From positions 2,913,510-2,977,509 of the forward strand of contig NC_014150.1 of assembly GCF_000092845.1 (NCBI RefSeq): a stretch of DNA of 64,000 bases. The letters are read 5' to 3'. The translations under genes and the position numbers were made by a program. Below, piece after piece: positions 16,912-28,763 of the stretch; the first letter of the stretch is position 1; every line of letters starts with the position of its first letter. Below the pieces are notes generated by a model that did no database searches, was not told the DNA's origin, and saw only the letters and a program-made list of their open reading frames with translations. The stretch comes from Brachyspira murdochii DSM 12563. GTDB lineage: Bacteria > Spirochaetota > Brachyspiria > Brachyspirales > Brachyspiraceae.

Positions 16912-17456
16912 ATAGTGTCTAATTCTTTTTCTTTTGTATTAATCATTTCATCTATTTTTTTGATATAGGCATCTGTTTCGTTTTGTATTCTTTTCTCTTG
17001 AGATTTTGATTCATCTTCTGTAATTGTTTTATCTTTTAATTCTTTTTTTATTTTATCATTTTCATCTCTTCTTATATTTCGTACGGCTATTTTAGCTTCT
17101 TCGCCTCTATGTCTTACACCTTTTTTTAATTCTTCTCTTCTTTCTTTTGTAAGTTCAGGTACAACTATTCTTATATTTCCGCCGTCATTGAAAGGATTAA
17201 AACCCAAATCTGCTTTTAATATAGCTTTTTCTATGTCGCTAACCAATCCTTTATCGAATGGCTGTATCATAATAGTTCTTGAATCTGGAGTAGAAACATT
17301 TCCAACTTGTTTTAACGGCATATTGCTTCCGTAAGCCTCTACTTTAACTCCGTCTAGTATAGAAGCATTAGCTCTTCCTGTTCTTATACCTTTTAAATCA
17401 TTTTGTAAACTTGAAATAGCTTTTTCCATTCTGTCTTTATACGATTCTTTTGACAT
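16908..17456 (-). CDS. frr: Ribosome recycling factor
   Basis: A 182-residue protein that with EF-G splits post-termination ribosomes. The sequence fits throughout: LKGIRTGRANASILDGVKVEAYGS near 20-43, PDSRTIMIQPFDK near 61-73, FNPFNDGGNIRIVVPELTKERR near 90-111, and the helical LKKGVRHRGEEAKIAVRNIRRD. The two domains (three-helix bundle plus beta sandwich) are intact and length is typical (185). First gene of frr-uppS-cdsA. The upstream 270 bp contains no tsf/pyrH, which precede frr in many genomes. Confidence 0.97.
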   Translation of the reverse strand: MSKESYKDRMEKAISSLQNDLKGIRTGRANASILDGVKVEAYGSNMPLKQVGNVSTPDSRTIMIQPFDKGLVSDIEKAILKADLGFNPFNDGGNIRIVVPELTKERREELKKGVRHRGEEAKIAVRNIRRDENDKIKKELKDKTITEDESKSQEKRIQNETDAYIKKIDEMINTKEKELDTI

Positions 17457-17743
17457 AGATAATAAAACCTCTTTTAATTTTAAATAATTTTATTTTAGTA
17501 AATTATAATTTAATATAATACTATTGTCAAGTTAATTATATAATTTATGGTTTTGTTATATAATTTATTAATGTAATTTTTATTTTGTTAATATCAGTAT
17601 TTATTTTAAATTTATATTAAAATAATTAAAAATATTATAAATTTTATTTTATATAAATAACAATATAAAATAAATTACAATGCTGTAAATAAAATGATTT
17701 TAAGCTATAATAAATAATCAAAAAATGTATGGAGTATATTTTT

Positions 17744-18181
17744 ATGAATATATTAGTAAGTGCATGTCTTTTGGGTGTAAAATGCAGATATGACGGGAAT
17801 GACAATAAATCAGACATTATTATAAAACTAATATCTAGGGGTTATAATATTATACCAGTATGTCCAGAACAACTGGGAGGGCTTACTACACCTAGAAAAC
17901 CTGCTGAGATTATTAATGGAAGGGTTATAAATATAGATAATGAAGATGTAACAGAAAATTTTATAAAAGGTGCTGATGAGGTACTTAAGCTATCAAAATT
18001 ATATAGTGTTGAATTGGCTATATTAAAAGAGAAAAGCCCTTCATGCGGATTTGGAGAAATATATGACGGTACTTTTAGTAAAATATTGATAAAAGGTAAT
18101 GGCATTTGTGCTGATTTGCTTTCTAATAATAATGTAAAAATTATAGGTGAGTGTAAAATAAAAGAATATTTTGAATTATAG
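17744..18181 (+). CDS. DUF523 family protein
   Basis: A 145-residue protein with the conserved blocks of DUF523: ILVSACLLGVKCRYDG at the N-terminus, VCPEQLGGLTTPRKPAEI near 40-57, and LAILKEKSPSCGFGEIYDG near 85-103. Conserved Cys residues suggest a metal or Fe-S related role, which is not established. The ATG at 17744 is used because TGGAG lies 10 nt upstream; the longer form from 17729 would place the Shine-Dalgarno within the gene. Confidence 0.88.
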   Translation: MNILVSACLLGVKCRYDGNDNKSDIIIKLISRGYNIIPVCPEQLGGLTTPRKPAEIINGRVINIDNEDVTENFIKGADEVLKLSKLYSVELAILKEKSPSCGFGEIYDGTFSKILIKGNGICADLLSNNNVKIIGECKIKEYFEL

Positions 18182-18185
18182 TATA

Positions 18186-18213
18186 TTGAATTATTTATTT
18201 TATCTTATATAAT
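18186..18213 (+). promoter_or_regulatory. Promoter of manA (leaderless geometry)
   Basis: TTGAAT (18186-18191), a 16-nt spacer and TATAAT (18208-18213) are followed after exactly 6 nt by the manA ATG at 18220. No Shine-Dalgarno precedes the ATG, so a leaderless transcript is predicted. Confidence 0.65.
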
Positions 18214-18219
18214 TAAATT

Positions 18220-19197
18220 ATGTATTTGCTAGAATTTTATGAAATACCAAAAGAAGTTATTTGGGGAGGCAGTTCATTAGCTTCCGTATATTCAAAGCCT
18301 TTTGATAAAAGTAAGATTATAGGTGAGAGTTGGGAAATTTGTGATTTGCCTAATGATAATAGTGTAGTGTCCAATGGCGAACTTAAAGGAAAAACTTTAT
18401 CATATTTGGTGAAAGAATACGGCAGCGAACTTTTAGGAACAAAGTGTAAAGAAGATTATTTTCCTCTTTTAATAAAACTTATAGATGCAAGGGATAAATT
18501 ATCTATACAAGTACACCCTGATGAAAAATATGCTAATAAAAGACATAATAAGCATGGTAAAAATGAGATGTGGTATGTTATTGATGCCTTGGATAATGCT
18601 AAACTTCTTATAGGACTAAAAGAAAATATTACTAAAGAAGATTTAAAAAGAGCTTTGTATAATAAAGAAAATATTGAGGATAAGTTCAATTATTTTCATA
18701 TAAAAAATGGTGATGCTTTTTATATACCAAGCGGCTGTATACATGCTATATTAGGAAATGCAGTTATATCAGAGATACAAACTCCAAGCGATGTTACTTA
18801 CAGGCTTTATGATTGGAATAGGGCTGATAAAAATGGAAACTCTAGGGAGCTTCATATAGAAGATTCTTTTAATGTTGTAAAAGATATTAATGCTTTTAAC
18901 TTAAAATCTGCTAAACATAATAAAATCAAAGATGCATCATTAGAAATTAATATAGTATTTTCTAATGAATACTTTACAGCAGATGAATATATTGTTAGCG
19001 GGCAGTATTCTTCTAAAACTAATAAAGAAACTTTTGAAATAATTATGGTTATTGATGGAAATGGTTCGATAGAATCTGATATTCCAAATAATATTATTAA
19101 ACTTAATATTGGAAAAACGGTTTTGATACCAGCTAGTTTAGGAAATTATATAATAAAAAGTGATAAGTGTATAAAATTTCTGAGGGTAACTGTATAA
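18220..19197 (+). CDS. manA: Class I mannose-6-phosphate isomerase
   Basis: A 325-residue zinc enzyme interconverting mannose-6-P and fructose-6-P, feeding mannose use or GDP-mannose supply for glycans. Visible motifs are the N-terminal IPKEVIWGGSSL, KLIDARDKLSIQVHPDEKYA (zinc-binding Gln/His pair near 95-100), GKNEMWYVIDA (zinc-binding Glu near 110), and GDAFYIPSGCIHAI (His near 173). The C-terminal cupin half (about 240-325) is of the short firmicute-like type. Its stop lies 1 nt before the ATG of the Mla ATPase, so an mlaF-mlaD-suhB transcript probably begins at manA, an unusual combination. Confidence 0.93.
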   Translation: MYLLEFYEIPKEVIWGGSSLASVYSKPFDKSKIIGESWEICDLPNDNSVVSNGELKGKTLSYLVKEYGSELLGTKCKEDYFPLLIKLIDARDKLSIQVHPDEKYANKRHNKHGKNEMWYVIDALDNAKLLIGLKENITKEDLKRALYNKENIEDKFNYFHIKNGDAFYIPSGCIHAILGNAVISEIQTPSDVTYRLYDWNRADKNGNSRELHIEDSFNVVKDINAFNLKSAKHNKIKDASLEINIVFSNEYFTADEYIVSGQYSSKTNKETFEIIMVIDGNGSIESDIPNNIIKLNIGKTVLIPASLGNYIIKSDKCIKFLRVTV

Positions 19198-19198
19198 T

Positions 19199-19981
19199 AT
19201 GAGCGATATTATTATAGAATTAAAAGATGTTTATAAAACTTTTGGACCTCAAAGAGTACTTAATGGTGTTAATCTTAAGGTTAATAAGGGAGAGACTTTA
19301 TCTGTTATAGGAAATTCTGGATGCGGTAAAAGCGTGCTTATAAAACATTTAATAGGTCTGCTTCAGCCTGATTCTGGGTCTATAGTTGTAGACGGACAGG
19401 ATATTAATAAAATTTCTGATAATGAACTTACAGAAGTAAGAAAGAAATTTGCAATGGTGTTTCAAGGAGCTGCATTATTTGACTCATTAAATGTATATGA
19501 AAATGTGAGTTTCGGGCTTAGAAGAATAAAAAAAGATATGCCTGAAGATAGAATAAAAGTAAAAGTAGCAGAAGTTCTTGAAATGGTTGGTATGCCAAAT
19601 ATAGAACATAAAATGCCTTCAGAGCTTTCAGGCGGTATGAAAAAACGTGTAGGTTTGGCACGTGCTATTGCTATGGATCCTCAGATACTTCTTTATGATG
19701 AACCTACTACTGGATTAGACCCTGTAATGTCTAGGGTTATAGATGATTTAATAGTAAAAATGCAGTCTATTCTTAATGTTACAAGCATTGTTATAACTCA
19801 TGATATGACTAGTGTATTTAGAATGTCTGATAGAGTTGTTATGCTTCATAAGGGGCAGATTATTGAGGGAGGAGATCCGGATCATTTGGGTGAAACAGAT
19901 AACCCTCATTTGAAATTCTTCTTTATGAGCAGTATAGCAAAAAAAGGTGAAGATATAGAAAGTATAAGACCAAAAGATTAA
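19199..19981 (+). CDS. mlaF: Mla-type phospholipid transport ATPase
   Basis: A 260-residue ABC ATPase with Walker A GNSGCGKS, Q-loop VFQGAALFDSLNVYENV, signature ELSGGMKKRVGLARAI, Walker B ILLYDEPTTGLDP and H-loop ITHD. The phrases QGAALFDSL and SGGMKKRVGLARA are characteristic of MlaF/Ttg2A rather than of other ABC ATPases. It should power phospholipid movement between inner and outer membranes together with a permease (MlaE) and the MCE protein encoded next. No MlaE gene is present beside it; manA occupies the upstream position. Confidence 0.9.
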   Translation: MSDIIIELKDVYKTFGPQRVLNGVNLKVNKGETLSVIGNSGCGKSVLIKHLIGLLQPDSGSIVVDGQDINKISDNELTEVRKKFAMVFQGAALFDSLNVYENVSFGLRRIKKDMPEDRIKVKVAEVLEMVGMPNIEHKMPSELSGGMKKRVGLARAIAMDPQILLYDEPTTGLDPVMSRVIDDLIVKMQSILNVTSIVITHDMTSVFRMSDRVVMLHKGQIIEGGDPDHLGETDNPHLKFFFMSSIAKKGEDIESIRPKD

Positions 19982-20022
19982 TTCATTTTTTATATATAAT
20001 TTTTAGGATAAGGAAAACTATT

Positions 20023-20802
20023 ATGAAAAATAAAGTAAAATTAGGAATATTTTTTATAGTTACATTAGTATTATTTGTAGGTGCTATAATACTTCTCGGC
20101 AAGATAAAATTAAAAGGCGACGGATACAGACTTTATGTAGACTATATTTTTATAGGAGATTTGCAGGAGAATGGTAAAGTTTCATACAGAGGCGGCGGCA
20201 TACAGATAGGTTTCATTGAAAAAATAAGTATTAATCCAGATGGTACTATAAGAGTAACTTTATTTATAACAGATAAAACTGTTGTAATTCCAGAAGGAAC
20301 AAAATTTTCCATACAAACTGTTGGTTTAGGACTTGGAGAGAAGTATATAATGGTGTCTCCTCCTGCTACTACGACTACAGGTATGACCAGTATAGCAGCA
20401 GGAAGTGTGATAAAAGGTGTTGAGCCTTTCAGTATAGAAACTACATTAGGCTCTATTGGAGATATAGGAAAAGATTTAAACTTTCAGGAGTTTTCATCAG
20501 TAATAACTAATTTGGCACAGACTATAAATATGATATCAGATATTATAGGTACTAATGAAGTAACTATAACAAAAGCTATTTCAAATGTTAATGATAGTTT
20601 AGCCAATATTAATAATATAACTAGAGATTTATCCTATATTATATCAGATGTTGAAAGCGGTAAAGGTACTGCTGGAGCTGTAATGAAAGATCCTACTTTG
20701 CAAACTAATATTAACGAAATAATAAATAATATGAGAATATTTAGTGAGAAATTAAGAGATAATCCTTCAACTTTACTATTTAGAGAAACAGAAAAGAAAT
20801 AA
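20023..20802 (+). CDS. mlaD: MCE-domain protein (MlaD-like)
   Basis: A 259-residue protein with one N-terminal transmembrane helix (about 7-26) and an MCE domain (about 35-125; YIFIGDLQENGKVSYRGGGIQIGFIEKI, then TKFSIQTVGLGLGEKYIMVSPP). A helical C-terminal region follows, including ITKAISNVNDSLANINNIT and the GKGTAGAVMKDP motif common in MCE proteins. It is expected to sit in the inner membrane, form a hexameric ring in the periplasm, and receive phospholipid. It follows the Mla ATPase by 41 bp. Confidence 0.88.
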   Translation: MKNKVKLGIFFIVTLVLFVGAIILLGKIKLKGDGYRLYVDYIFIGDLQENGKVSYRGGGIQIGFIEKISINPDGTIRVTLFITDKTVVIPEGTKFSIQTVGLGLGEKYIMVSPPATTTTGMTSIAAGSVIKGVEPFSIETTLGSIGDIGKDLNFQEFSSVITNLAQTINMISDIIGTNEVTITKAISNVNDSLANINNITRDLSYIISDVESGKGTAGAVMKDPTLQTNINEIINNMRIFSEKLRDNPSTLLFRETEKK

Positions 20803-20826
20803 TTTTTTATTTATGGGAGATTAATA

Positions 20827-21756
20827 ATGATAGATGATATTATAACATTAATTATGAAAAGTATTAAAAATATTTCAAGCAGCAAAGAAAAGCCTAAAGC
20901 ATCACTATCAGAAAAAGAAATCGAATACAATAATATATTAAAAGAAATAAATAGTATTCCAAAATCTAAGTTAAATAAATGCTTAAAATCAGCAGAAAAA
21001 ATAGCTGTAAAAGCAGGTAAATATTCTTTAAAATATTTCGGCTGTCCTAAAAGCATATCCAAGAAAGGAAAAACGGATTTATTTACGGAAGTCGATTTAA
21101 AAAATGAAAAGATTATCAGAGAATATTTATTAAAATGCTATCCTAAATTTGGTTTTTATGGGGAAGAATCAAGTACTTCAGATAGTTCTGAAGAAAAGAA
21201 ATTCACTTGGATAGTAGATCCTATAGACGGAACTAGTAATTTTGTACATGGATATCCATTTTATTGTGTATCAATAGGTCTTGCTTATAAAGGCATACCT
21301 ATACTTGGAGTTGTTTATGCTCCTTTAACTAATACAGTTTATAAGGCACATATAAAATCTAAATCTTATAAAAATGATAAAGTTATTAGAGTAAGCAGCA
21401 GCAGTAAACTAGCAGAATCAATGATAATAACTGGTTTTTATTATAATGCCAGTGTAGATGATGATTTCTTACATGACAGAATGGTGGATTTTGCCAATAT
21501 GGTAAAAAGAACTCTAGCATTAAGACGTGACGGTTCTGCTGCACTTGATATATGTATGGTAGCAGAAGGAGCAGCAGACGGATTTTTTGAATACGGGCTT
21601 TCCCCTTGGGATATATGTGCAGGAACAATTATACTAAAACGTGCAGGCGGAATGGTAAGCAATATAAATATGAAAGAATATGATATTTTCTCAAAAAAAC
21701 AATATATAGCAAGTAATAAAAAAATTCACAAAGAAATGATAAAGGTACTTGAATAA
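20827..21756 (+). CDS. Inositol monophosphatase family protein
   Basis: A 309-residue metal-dependent phosphatase. The catalytic core has the metal-binding Glu/Asp sites: TDLFTEVDLKNEK, YGEESST, and the signature WIVDPIDGTSNFVHGYPFYCVSIGL, with the second signature SPWDICAGTIILKRAGG near 258-275. An N-terminal helical extension of about 45 residues (Ser/Lys-rich) is added to the usual 265-residue fold. It could hydrolyse inositol, nucleotide (3',5'-bisphosphate) or sugar phosphates; the sequence does not decide. It lies 24 bp after the MCE gene and probably shares its transcript. Confidence 0.9.
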   Translation: MIDDIITLIMKSIKNISSSKEKPKASLSEKEIEYNNILKEINSIPKSKLNKCLKSAEKIAVKAGKYSLKYFGCPKSISKKGKTDLFTEVDLKNEKIIREYLLKCYPKFGFYGEESSTSDSSEEKKFTWIVDPIDGTSNFVHGYPFYCVSIGLAYKGIPILGVVYAPLTNTVYKAHIKSKSYKNDKVIRVSSSSKLAESMIITGFYYNASVDDDFLHDRMVDFANMVKRTLALRRDGSAALDICMVAEGAADGFFEYGLSPWDICAGTIILKRAGGMVSNINMKEYDIFSKKQYIASNKKIHKEMIKVLE

Positions 21757-21773
21757 GTTTTTAATAGGTATAA

Positions 21774-23228
<1,455 letters not shown>

Positions 23229-23307
23229 TATATTATTACTGCTAAATAATAATAGTATTATACCGATAGTTTAAATAGTATTCAAAATATTTTATAGGTT
23301 GTATAGT

Positions 23308-26163
23308 ATGCTTTTTCAAGTAAATGAAGATAAACTAAAAAGAAGATTAAAATTTTATATACCAATATCTTTTATTATAATGGCCTGTATATCGGTAGGC
23401 TCTTATTCTATTCTATTAAGAACAATTTATCAGTTGGAAAACTCATTGATAGGTTATGTGTACTTATTTATATTCCTATTAATGATAGTTATTCCTGTTA
23501 GTATGTTTTTTGATTGTTTAAAGGTAGAAAGAGGAAAGTATATACCATTAGGAAAAATATTTGTTATTAAATCAGGTATTGCTGTAATTTTAGTAGCAAT
23601 TGTATCATATGCTATACACCTATTAACAAAAAAAGTTACTTTATTTGAAATTATTAATATACGTCTTACAATGGTAATATTTTTGATTACCGTGGCTATG
23701 ACATTCTCATCTATATTTTTTAATATATTAGTAAGACCTTTATATAAAAAGACAGGAAGAAAAGAGTATTATTTGCCTATGGTATACAGTTTTCTGCCTG
23801 CTTCTATGGCTACTATGATATTTATTGTTACATTAATTAATGGTTTGCATTACAGATCGGAAATTATTTATGACAGTCAGTATGATATGATGTTAAAAAA
23901 AGGTTATGCAAATGATTTTATTAATAATTTTTATGACGGTATGTCTAAATATGTTACAGCAGCAGATAACATATCTACATATATGAAGCTTATATATAGT
24001 AATTCTTATACATTAAATAATTATGTAGAAACATTATCTTCGTATTTGAGTACAAGATATGCTAATGATCGTAATATTGCAGGTTTCTCTATTTTTATAA
24101 GAGATTTAGAAAATATTAATATAACTCTTAATAGAGAAGACATGAATAGTTTATCTATGGAATGGAAATATGATAATAATAATTTAGTTACAATTAGTAC
24201 TAATATCAGACCGAATCTTTCTGGAAATAATTTGACAAAAATGTATGAAGGTACTAATTCTATAGTAGATATTATGCCTAATTCAGAGTTGTTTTATATT
24301 TATGCTCCTATTATTTTAAATGGTAAAAATATTGGTTTTGTTAGTTTAGAAGTTAGAAGTTCTGTTTATCAGGATATATTAAGCGATATAACTTTTAAAA
24401 ATAATTTGGATATTTTTATAACAGATGATTTATATGTTATAAAAGCTTCAAATAATCCTTCAGCTTTAGGAAATATGCAGAGAGATTTGGATAATGCTGT
24501 TGTTTCTGCTGATATTAAAGATGTTAGAAATAATAATTATAGAAATAATATTAGTGATGTTAAGATTATTGCTTTGAAAAATACAAATAAATTTGTAATT
24601 AAATATTCTGTCTTTAATAATTTGTATATTATTAATTTATGGCAGCACAGCAATGCTTATAATAATCAATTGTTTAGGGAAACTATTATAAAATCTTCAG
24701 TAGCTATTTATTTGGGATTATTGGCATTTTTAATAGTAATACTAGCATTAATTCTTTCTTTGAGAAAAACTCTTGTATTTGCTAAAAATGTTTCTGATTC
24801 TATTAGTGAGGGCGACGGAGATTTAACTATAAGGCTTCCTGTTATCAGTAATAATGAATCAGGAGAGTTAGTTCACTCTTTCAATAAATTCTTGGATAAA
24901 GTAAAAAATATTATTGTAAGCGTAAAAAATAATGCTTATACTTTAACCGGAAATATTCAAAACATGAGAGCTTCTATTAGTATTAGTATAAGCGATTTTA
25001 ATACTATATATAAAGAATTTGAAACAGAGCTTGAAAATTCTAATAAAATAGCAGAATCTTCTGCAAATGCCGCCAGAGTAAGTTTTATGCAGAGAACTAG
25101 ATTTACTGCTGTTAATGAAACAGTGCAGTTATTGTTAGAAAATATTAATGATATTAATAATAAAATGAAACTACAGTCTGAAGCAGTATCTAAAACAAGC
25201 AGTTCTGTACAGCAGATGATGGCTAATATTGTTACTGTAAGCCATGGAGCTACAAAAGCAAATGACTATGCTAAAATACTTTATACAGAAGCTCAGGACG
25301 GAAGTAATATAGGGGAATCTGTTGTGGATTCTATTCAAAGTATTAAAGAATATTCTAAACAGATTACAAATATTACTCAGGTTATACATAATATTGCAGA
25401 ACAGACTAACCTTTTGGCTATGAATGCGGCAATAGAAGCAGCACATGCAGGAGAGCATGGAAGAGGATTTACAGTTGTTGCTGATAAAATTAGAAAATTG
25501 GCCGAAGATACCGGAGAAAACTCTAAAATAATTAATGAAATCATTGAAGAAACTACTCAGGCTATAGATAAAACTGTATCTTTAGCTTTTAGAAGTTCTG
25601 AATCTATGGAAAAGATTTTGGAGGGTTCTAATACTCTTGCTGATTTAATATCTACTATATCAGGTGCTAATGACGAGCTTGACATAGGAAGACGTGAAAT
25701 ACTTATGAATATTACTAACTTAAATAATATTACTGAAGATGTTCAGGAGCTTTCGCTTAAGCAAATGCAGATGAGTTCGGCTGTTAGTCAGAATATTTCC
25801 AGTGTTGATAAATTGGCTGAAGATGTTGTTAATGTTGTTAATGCTACAGAAAGCGATATGAAAGAGCTTGTAAATTCTATAGAGAATGTTTCTAATCTTT
25901 CTACTACAAGCAGTAATAATATGGAAGTTATGGATAAGAGAATTAAAGAACTTCAATATATATTCCTACAGCTATACAAATTAGTTATATCTTTCAAAAC
26001 TGAAAAGACTGAGGAAGAGCTTGCTAAAGATAAAGGTAAAACTACATCTGTAGATAAGGAAAGATTAAAATTAGAACGTAAGGCAGAAAAACAAAGGGTT
26101 AAAGAAGAAAAGAGAAGATTAAAAGAATTAAAAAAAGAAAGCAATAGAGTAAAAAATAGATAA
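23308..26163 (+). CDS. Methyl-accepting chemotaxis protein
   Basis: A 951-residue chemoreceptor. Several hydrophobic segments lie in the first 180 residues, then a long sensory domain (about 190-460) with dCache-like features ([13 protein letters not shown] near the end), a further transmembrane helix (about 470-490), and a HAMP region ([24 protein letters not shown]). The signalling tip is [39 protein letters not shown], followed by a helical return arm and a strongly basic Lys/Glu tail. The ligand is unknown. The ATG at 23308, 9 nt after TATAGG, is preferred to the TTG at 23299. The extra N-terminal membrane helices are unusual for the simple two-helix receptor plan. Confidence 0.93.
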   Translation: MLFQVNEDKLKRRLKFYIPISFIIMACISVGSYSILLRTIYQLENSLIGYVYLFIFLLMIVIPVSMFFDCLKVERGKYIPLGKIFVIKSGIAVILVAIVSYAIHLLTKKVTLFEIINIRLTMVIFLITVAMTFSSIFFNILVRPLYKKTGRKEYYLPMVYSFLPASMATMIFIVTLINGLHYRSEIIYDSQYDMMLKKGYANDFINNFYDGMSKYVTAADNISTYMKLIYSNSYTLNNYVETLSSYLSTRYANDRNIAGFSIFIRDLENINITLNREDMNSLSMEWKYDNNNLVTISTNIRPNLSGNNLTKMYEGTNSIVDIMPNSELFYIYAPIILNGKNIGFVSLEVRSSVYQDILSDITFKNNLDIFITDDLYVIKASNNPSALGNMQRDLDNAVVSADIKDVRNNNYRNNISDVKIIALKNTNKFVIKYSVFNNLYIINLWQHSNAYNNQLFRETIIKSSVAIYLGLLAFLIVILALILSLRKTLVFAKNVSDSISEGDGDLTIRLPVISNNESGELVHSFNKFLDKVKNIIVSVKNNAYTLTGNIQNMRASISISISDFNTIYKEFETELENSNKIAESSANAARVSFMQRTRFTAVNETVQLLLENINDINNKMKLQSEAVSKTSSSVQQMMANIVTVSHGATKANDYAKILYTEAQDGSNIGESVVDSIQSIKEYSKQITNITQVIHNIAEQTNLLAMNAAIEAAHAGEHGRGFTVVADKIRKLAEDTGENSKIINEIIEETTQAIDKTVSLAFRSSESMEKILEGSNTLADLISTISGANDELDIGRREILMNITNLNNITEDVQELSLKQMQMSSAVSQNISSVDKLAEDVVNVVNATESDMKELVNSIENVSNLSTTSSNNMEVMDKRIKELQYIFLQLYKLVISFKTEKTEEELAKDKGKTTSVDKERLKLERKAEKQRVKEEKRRLKELKKESNRVKNR

Positions 26164-26184
26164 AAATAAATATGTATTTTAATT

Positions 26185-27396
26185 ATGAAAAGAGTTAGTA
26201 TTTTTGTATTTATATTTCAGCTATTACTCTTTAGCATAGTATTCTCTGAAATAACTCATAAATTCTATTGGAATTTAGAGAAAGGAAAAAGAATAGAATC
26301 TGTTAAAACTGCTGATGTAGAATATTATGAGAATGGTATATTAACAAGTATATACAAGGAAAGAAATATCGTTGATTTAACTGTTATTGCTATTGCCCCT
26401 AAAGGCGGATACAGAGTTAGCGGAGTATTTAAAATTTTTAGAATGATGAAAGGCGAAAAAGTTTTTCATCTTGATGAAGAGTATACAAGCGATTTTATTA
26501 TACATACTAATGGTAAATTTGAAGTGCCTTATAATTATTTTATGCCTAATGTAAGGCATGTCCCCACTTTTCCAGATAATGAAATTAAACTTACAGAATC
26601 TTGGAACAGAGAATCTATTGAAATTATAAAAGTAAATAATGCTCCTAACCTTACCATGGCATTATCAGCAGATTATTTATTTGCAAATATTGAAACTAAT
26701 GATGACGGAAGCAGAAATGCCGTTATACAATATCATATTATGACTGATAAAGATTTACTTCAGGCTGGACTTTCAAGAAAAGGATATCCTGAAAGAATAT
26801 ACGGATTTAATTATGGTACTTTTCTTTGGGATATGGATAAAAATATTCCGGTATCTCAGCAGGAAAGATATCAAATATTATTCGGATACGGCAGAGAATT
26901 ATCATATGCAAGTCTTCAGTATAAAATGAATATCATAAGCACATATAAAATTTATGACTCCATCACTAAAGAAGAAGAAGACTACAATAGAAAAAAATTA
27001 GAAAATGATTTGTATGATGATGATAATGTTACTATAGATACAGTTCCTGAAGGATTGGTTGTAAGACTTGGAGAGATTTTATTTGATACTGATTCTTATA
27101 CATTAAGACCAGAAGCTAAAAATACTATAGATAACATTGTAAAAGCTATTAAAGAAACTTATCCAGACAGAGAGATTATAGTTGAAGGGCATACTGATAA
27201 TACTGGAAGAAAAGAATATAATCAGGAATTATCAGAAAAAAGGGCAAAATCTGTAGCTGATTATATACTTCCTAATCTTGAGCATGATAAATTATCTTAT
27301 AAAGGTCTCGCTGATGAAGAGCCTATAGCTTCTAATGATACAGCAGATGGAAGACAAAAAAATAGAAGAGTTGATATTATAATAAAATTAAGATAA
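26185..27396 (+). CDS. OmpA-family peptidoglycan-associated protein
   Basis: A 403-residue protein with a signal peptide (1-21, ending near VFSEI), a central domain of mixed strand character, and a C-terminal OmpA-like domain (about 290-403). The OmpA domain shows GEILFDTDSYTLRPEAKNTIDNI, the peptidoglycan-binding VEGHTDNTGRKEYNQELSEKRAKSVADYI, and the final NRRVDIIIK. It probably links the outer membrane or periplasm to peptidoglycan. The gene starts 21 bp after the chemoreceptor stop without a clear Shine-Dalgarno. The central domain was not recognised. Confidence 0.9.
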   Translation: MKRVSIFVFIFQLLLFSIVFSEITHKFYWNLEKGKRIESVKTADVEYYENGILTSIYKERNIVDLTVIAIAPKGGYRVSGVFKIFRMMKGEKVFHLDEEYTSDFIIHTNGKFEVPYNYFMPNVRHVPTFPDNEIKLTESWNRESIEIIKVNNAPNLTMALSADYLFANIETNDDGSRNAVIQYHIMTDKDLLQAGLSRKGYPERIYGFNYGTFLWDMDKNIPVSQQERYQILFGYGRELSYASLQYKMNIISTYKIYDSITKEEEDYNRKKLENDLYDDDNVTIDTVPEGLVVRLGEILFDTDSYTLRPEAKNTIDNIVKAIKETYPDREIIVEGHTDNTGRKEYNQELSEKRAKSVADYILPNLEHDKLSYKGLADEEPIASNDTADGRQKNRRVDIIIKLR

Positions 27397-27445
27397 TAAT
27401 TTTTATATCTTTTTAAAAAATGATTTTTTAGCTTATAATTAAAAA

Positions 27446-28663
27446 TTAATTATAAATTATCTCTTTTCCTATAAACTTATCAGTAAATATAGCATTATCA
27501 TATACTTTATTTCCGCGTACTATAGTAGTTAATACTTTACCGCCTCTATTAAAACCTATATAAGGAGACCAGCCTGATTTAGTAATTATATCTTTCTCTT
27601 CTATTATAGAATTGTCTTTCATATCTATTATTACTAGATCTGCGTCATAATTTTCTTTTAACATGCCTTTATTTTTTATACCAAATATTTTTGAAGCATT
27701 TTCGCTCATAATTTTGGTTAATAATTTTAAATCCATTGTGCTGTCATTTACTTTATTTAGCATTAGTTCTAATGAATGCTCTACAGAAGGCACTCCGAAA
27801 GTAAGTTTTTCCAACTTTTCACTTATCAAATGAGGGGCATGATCAGTTCCTATTGTATCTATTGTGTAATCTAATATTGCTTTTAACAATGCTTTATTAT
27901 CAGATTTTTCTCTTAATTCAGGCTTCATTCTCAAAAGCATTTTATTTTTTTCATTTTTATTAACATCTTCAGTATTTAAAAATAAATGATGAGGAGTTGC
28001 CTCTCCATAAATCACCATTCCAGAATCTTTTGCTCTTTTTAGCGAATTGATTTCACTTTCCAATGATATATGACATAAATATAATGGTGTTTTTGTTTTT
28101 TTAGCTATTTCTATTGCTTTATCAGCCATTTTATCTTCTGCATGTACTGTAACTATTTTAGAACTTTCAAATAGCTTTTCTAATATTTTATCATCTTCTA
28201 CAAGCATATTTCCAGTAGAGGCATTAAAAAATATTTTTGTAGATGCTGCATCATTAATAATATTTTTTATATCATCACTGTTATCTGCTTTGCTTCCGCC
28301 GAAATGAAAACCATAATCAACATAAGATTTTCCTATCATCATATTTTTTTTGGCAATTAGATTTTCTTTTGTTATAGTGTTTGGTATAGTATTAGGCATA
28401 TCCAAAAAAGAAGTAACTCCGCCCCTTGCTGCAGCCTTGCTTCCAGAATTAAAATCTTCTTTTTGAGTAAGACCGGGATCTCTCATATGAACATGAGGAT
28501 CTATTATACCTGCAATCACATAATTATAGTTAGCATCTATTATATCTTTATCTTTATAGTTTTGAAAATTATTATCAAAATCTATTTTTTTTATTTTTTC
28601 ATCTTTTATTATGATGGAAACTATATTGCTGCTTTCTATTATTTTAGCATTTTTTATTATCAT
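27446..28663 (-). CDS. pyrC: Dihydroorotase
   Basis: A 405-residue type I dihydroorotase of the amidohydrolase fold, cyclising carbamoyl-aspartate in UMP synthesis. The metal-binding DPHVHMRDPGLTQKEDF lies near 56-72. GGVTSFLDMPNTIPNT follows, HAED and LCHIS carry further metal-binding His residues, and GTDHAPH (near 274-280) contains the catalytic Asp. An AAGGC motif precedes the ATG. It lies 100 bp downstream of pyrB on the same strand and may be co-transcribed, though a TATAAT box also lies just upstream of its own start. Confidence 0.95.
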   Translation of the reverse strand: MIIKNAKIIESSNIVSIIIKDEKIKKIDFDNNFQNYKDKDIIDANYNYVIAGIIDPHVHMRDPGLTQKEDFNSGSKAAARGGVTSFLDMPNTIPNTITKENLIAKKNMMIGKSYVDYGFHFGGSKADNSDDIKNIINDAASTKIFFNASTGNMLVEDDKILEKLFESSKIVTVHAEDKMADKAIEIAKKTKTPLYLCHISLESEINSLKRAKDSGMVIYGEATPHHLFLNTEDVNKNEKNKMLLRMKPELREKSDNKALLKAILDYTIDTIGTDHAPHLISEKLEKLTFGVPSVEHSLELMLNKVNDSTMDLKLLTKIMSENASKIFGIKNKGMLKENYDADLVIIDMKDNSIIEEKDIITKSGWSPYIGFNRGGKVLTTIVRGNKVYDNAIFTDKFIGKEIIYN

Positions 28664-28763
28664 ATTACTGCCTTTATTATATTGATGATTGTTTAGAGAT
28701 AATTTTTGATAATAAAAGCATTAATTATACTTTTACTATCAATTATTGTTAGATTATAAAATA

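Noticed and set aside
27434-27457. Terminator between the OmpA-family gene and pyrC
   Set aside because: The inverted repeat is made only of A and T and overlaps the pyrC stop region, so it is not distinguishable from background.
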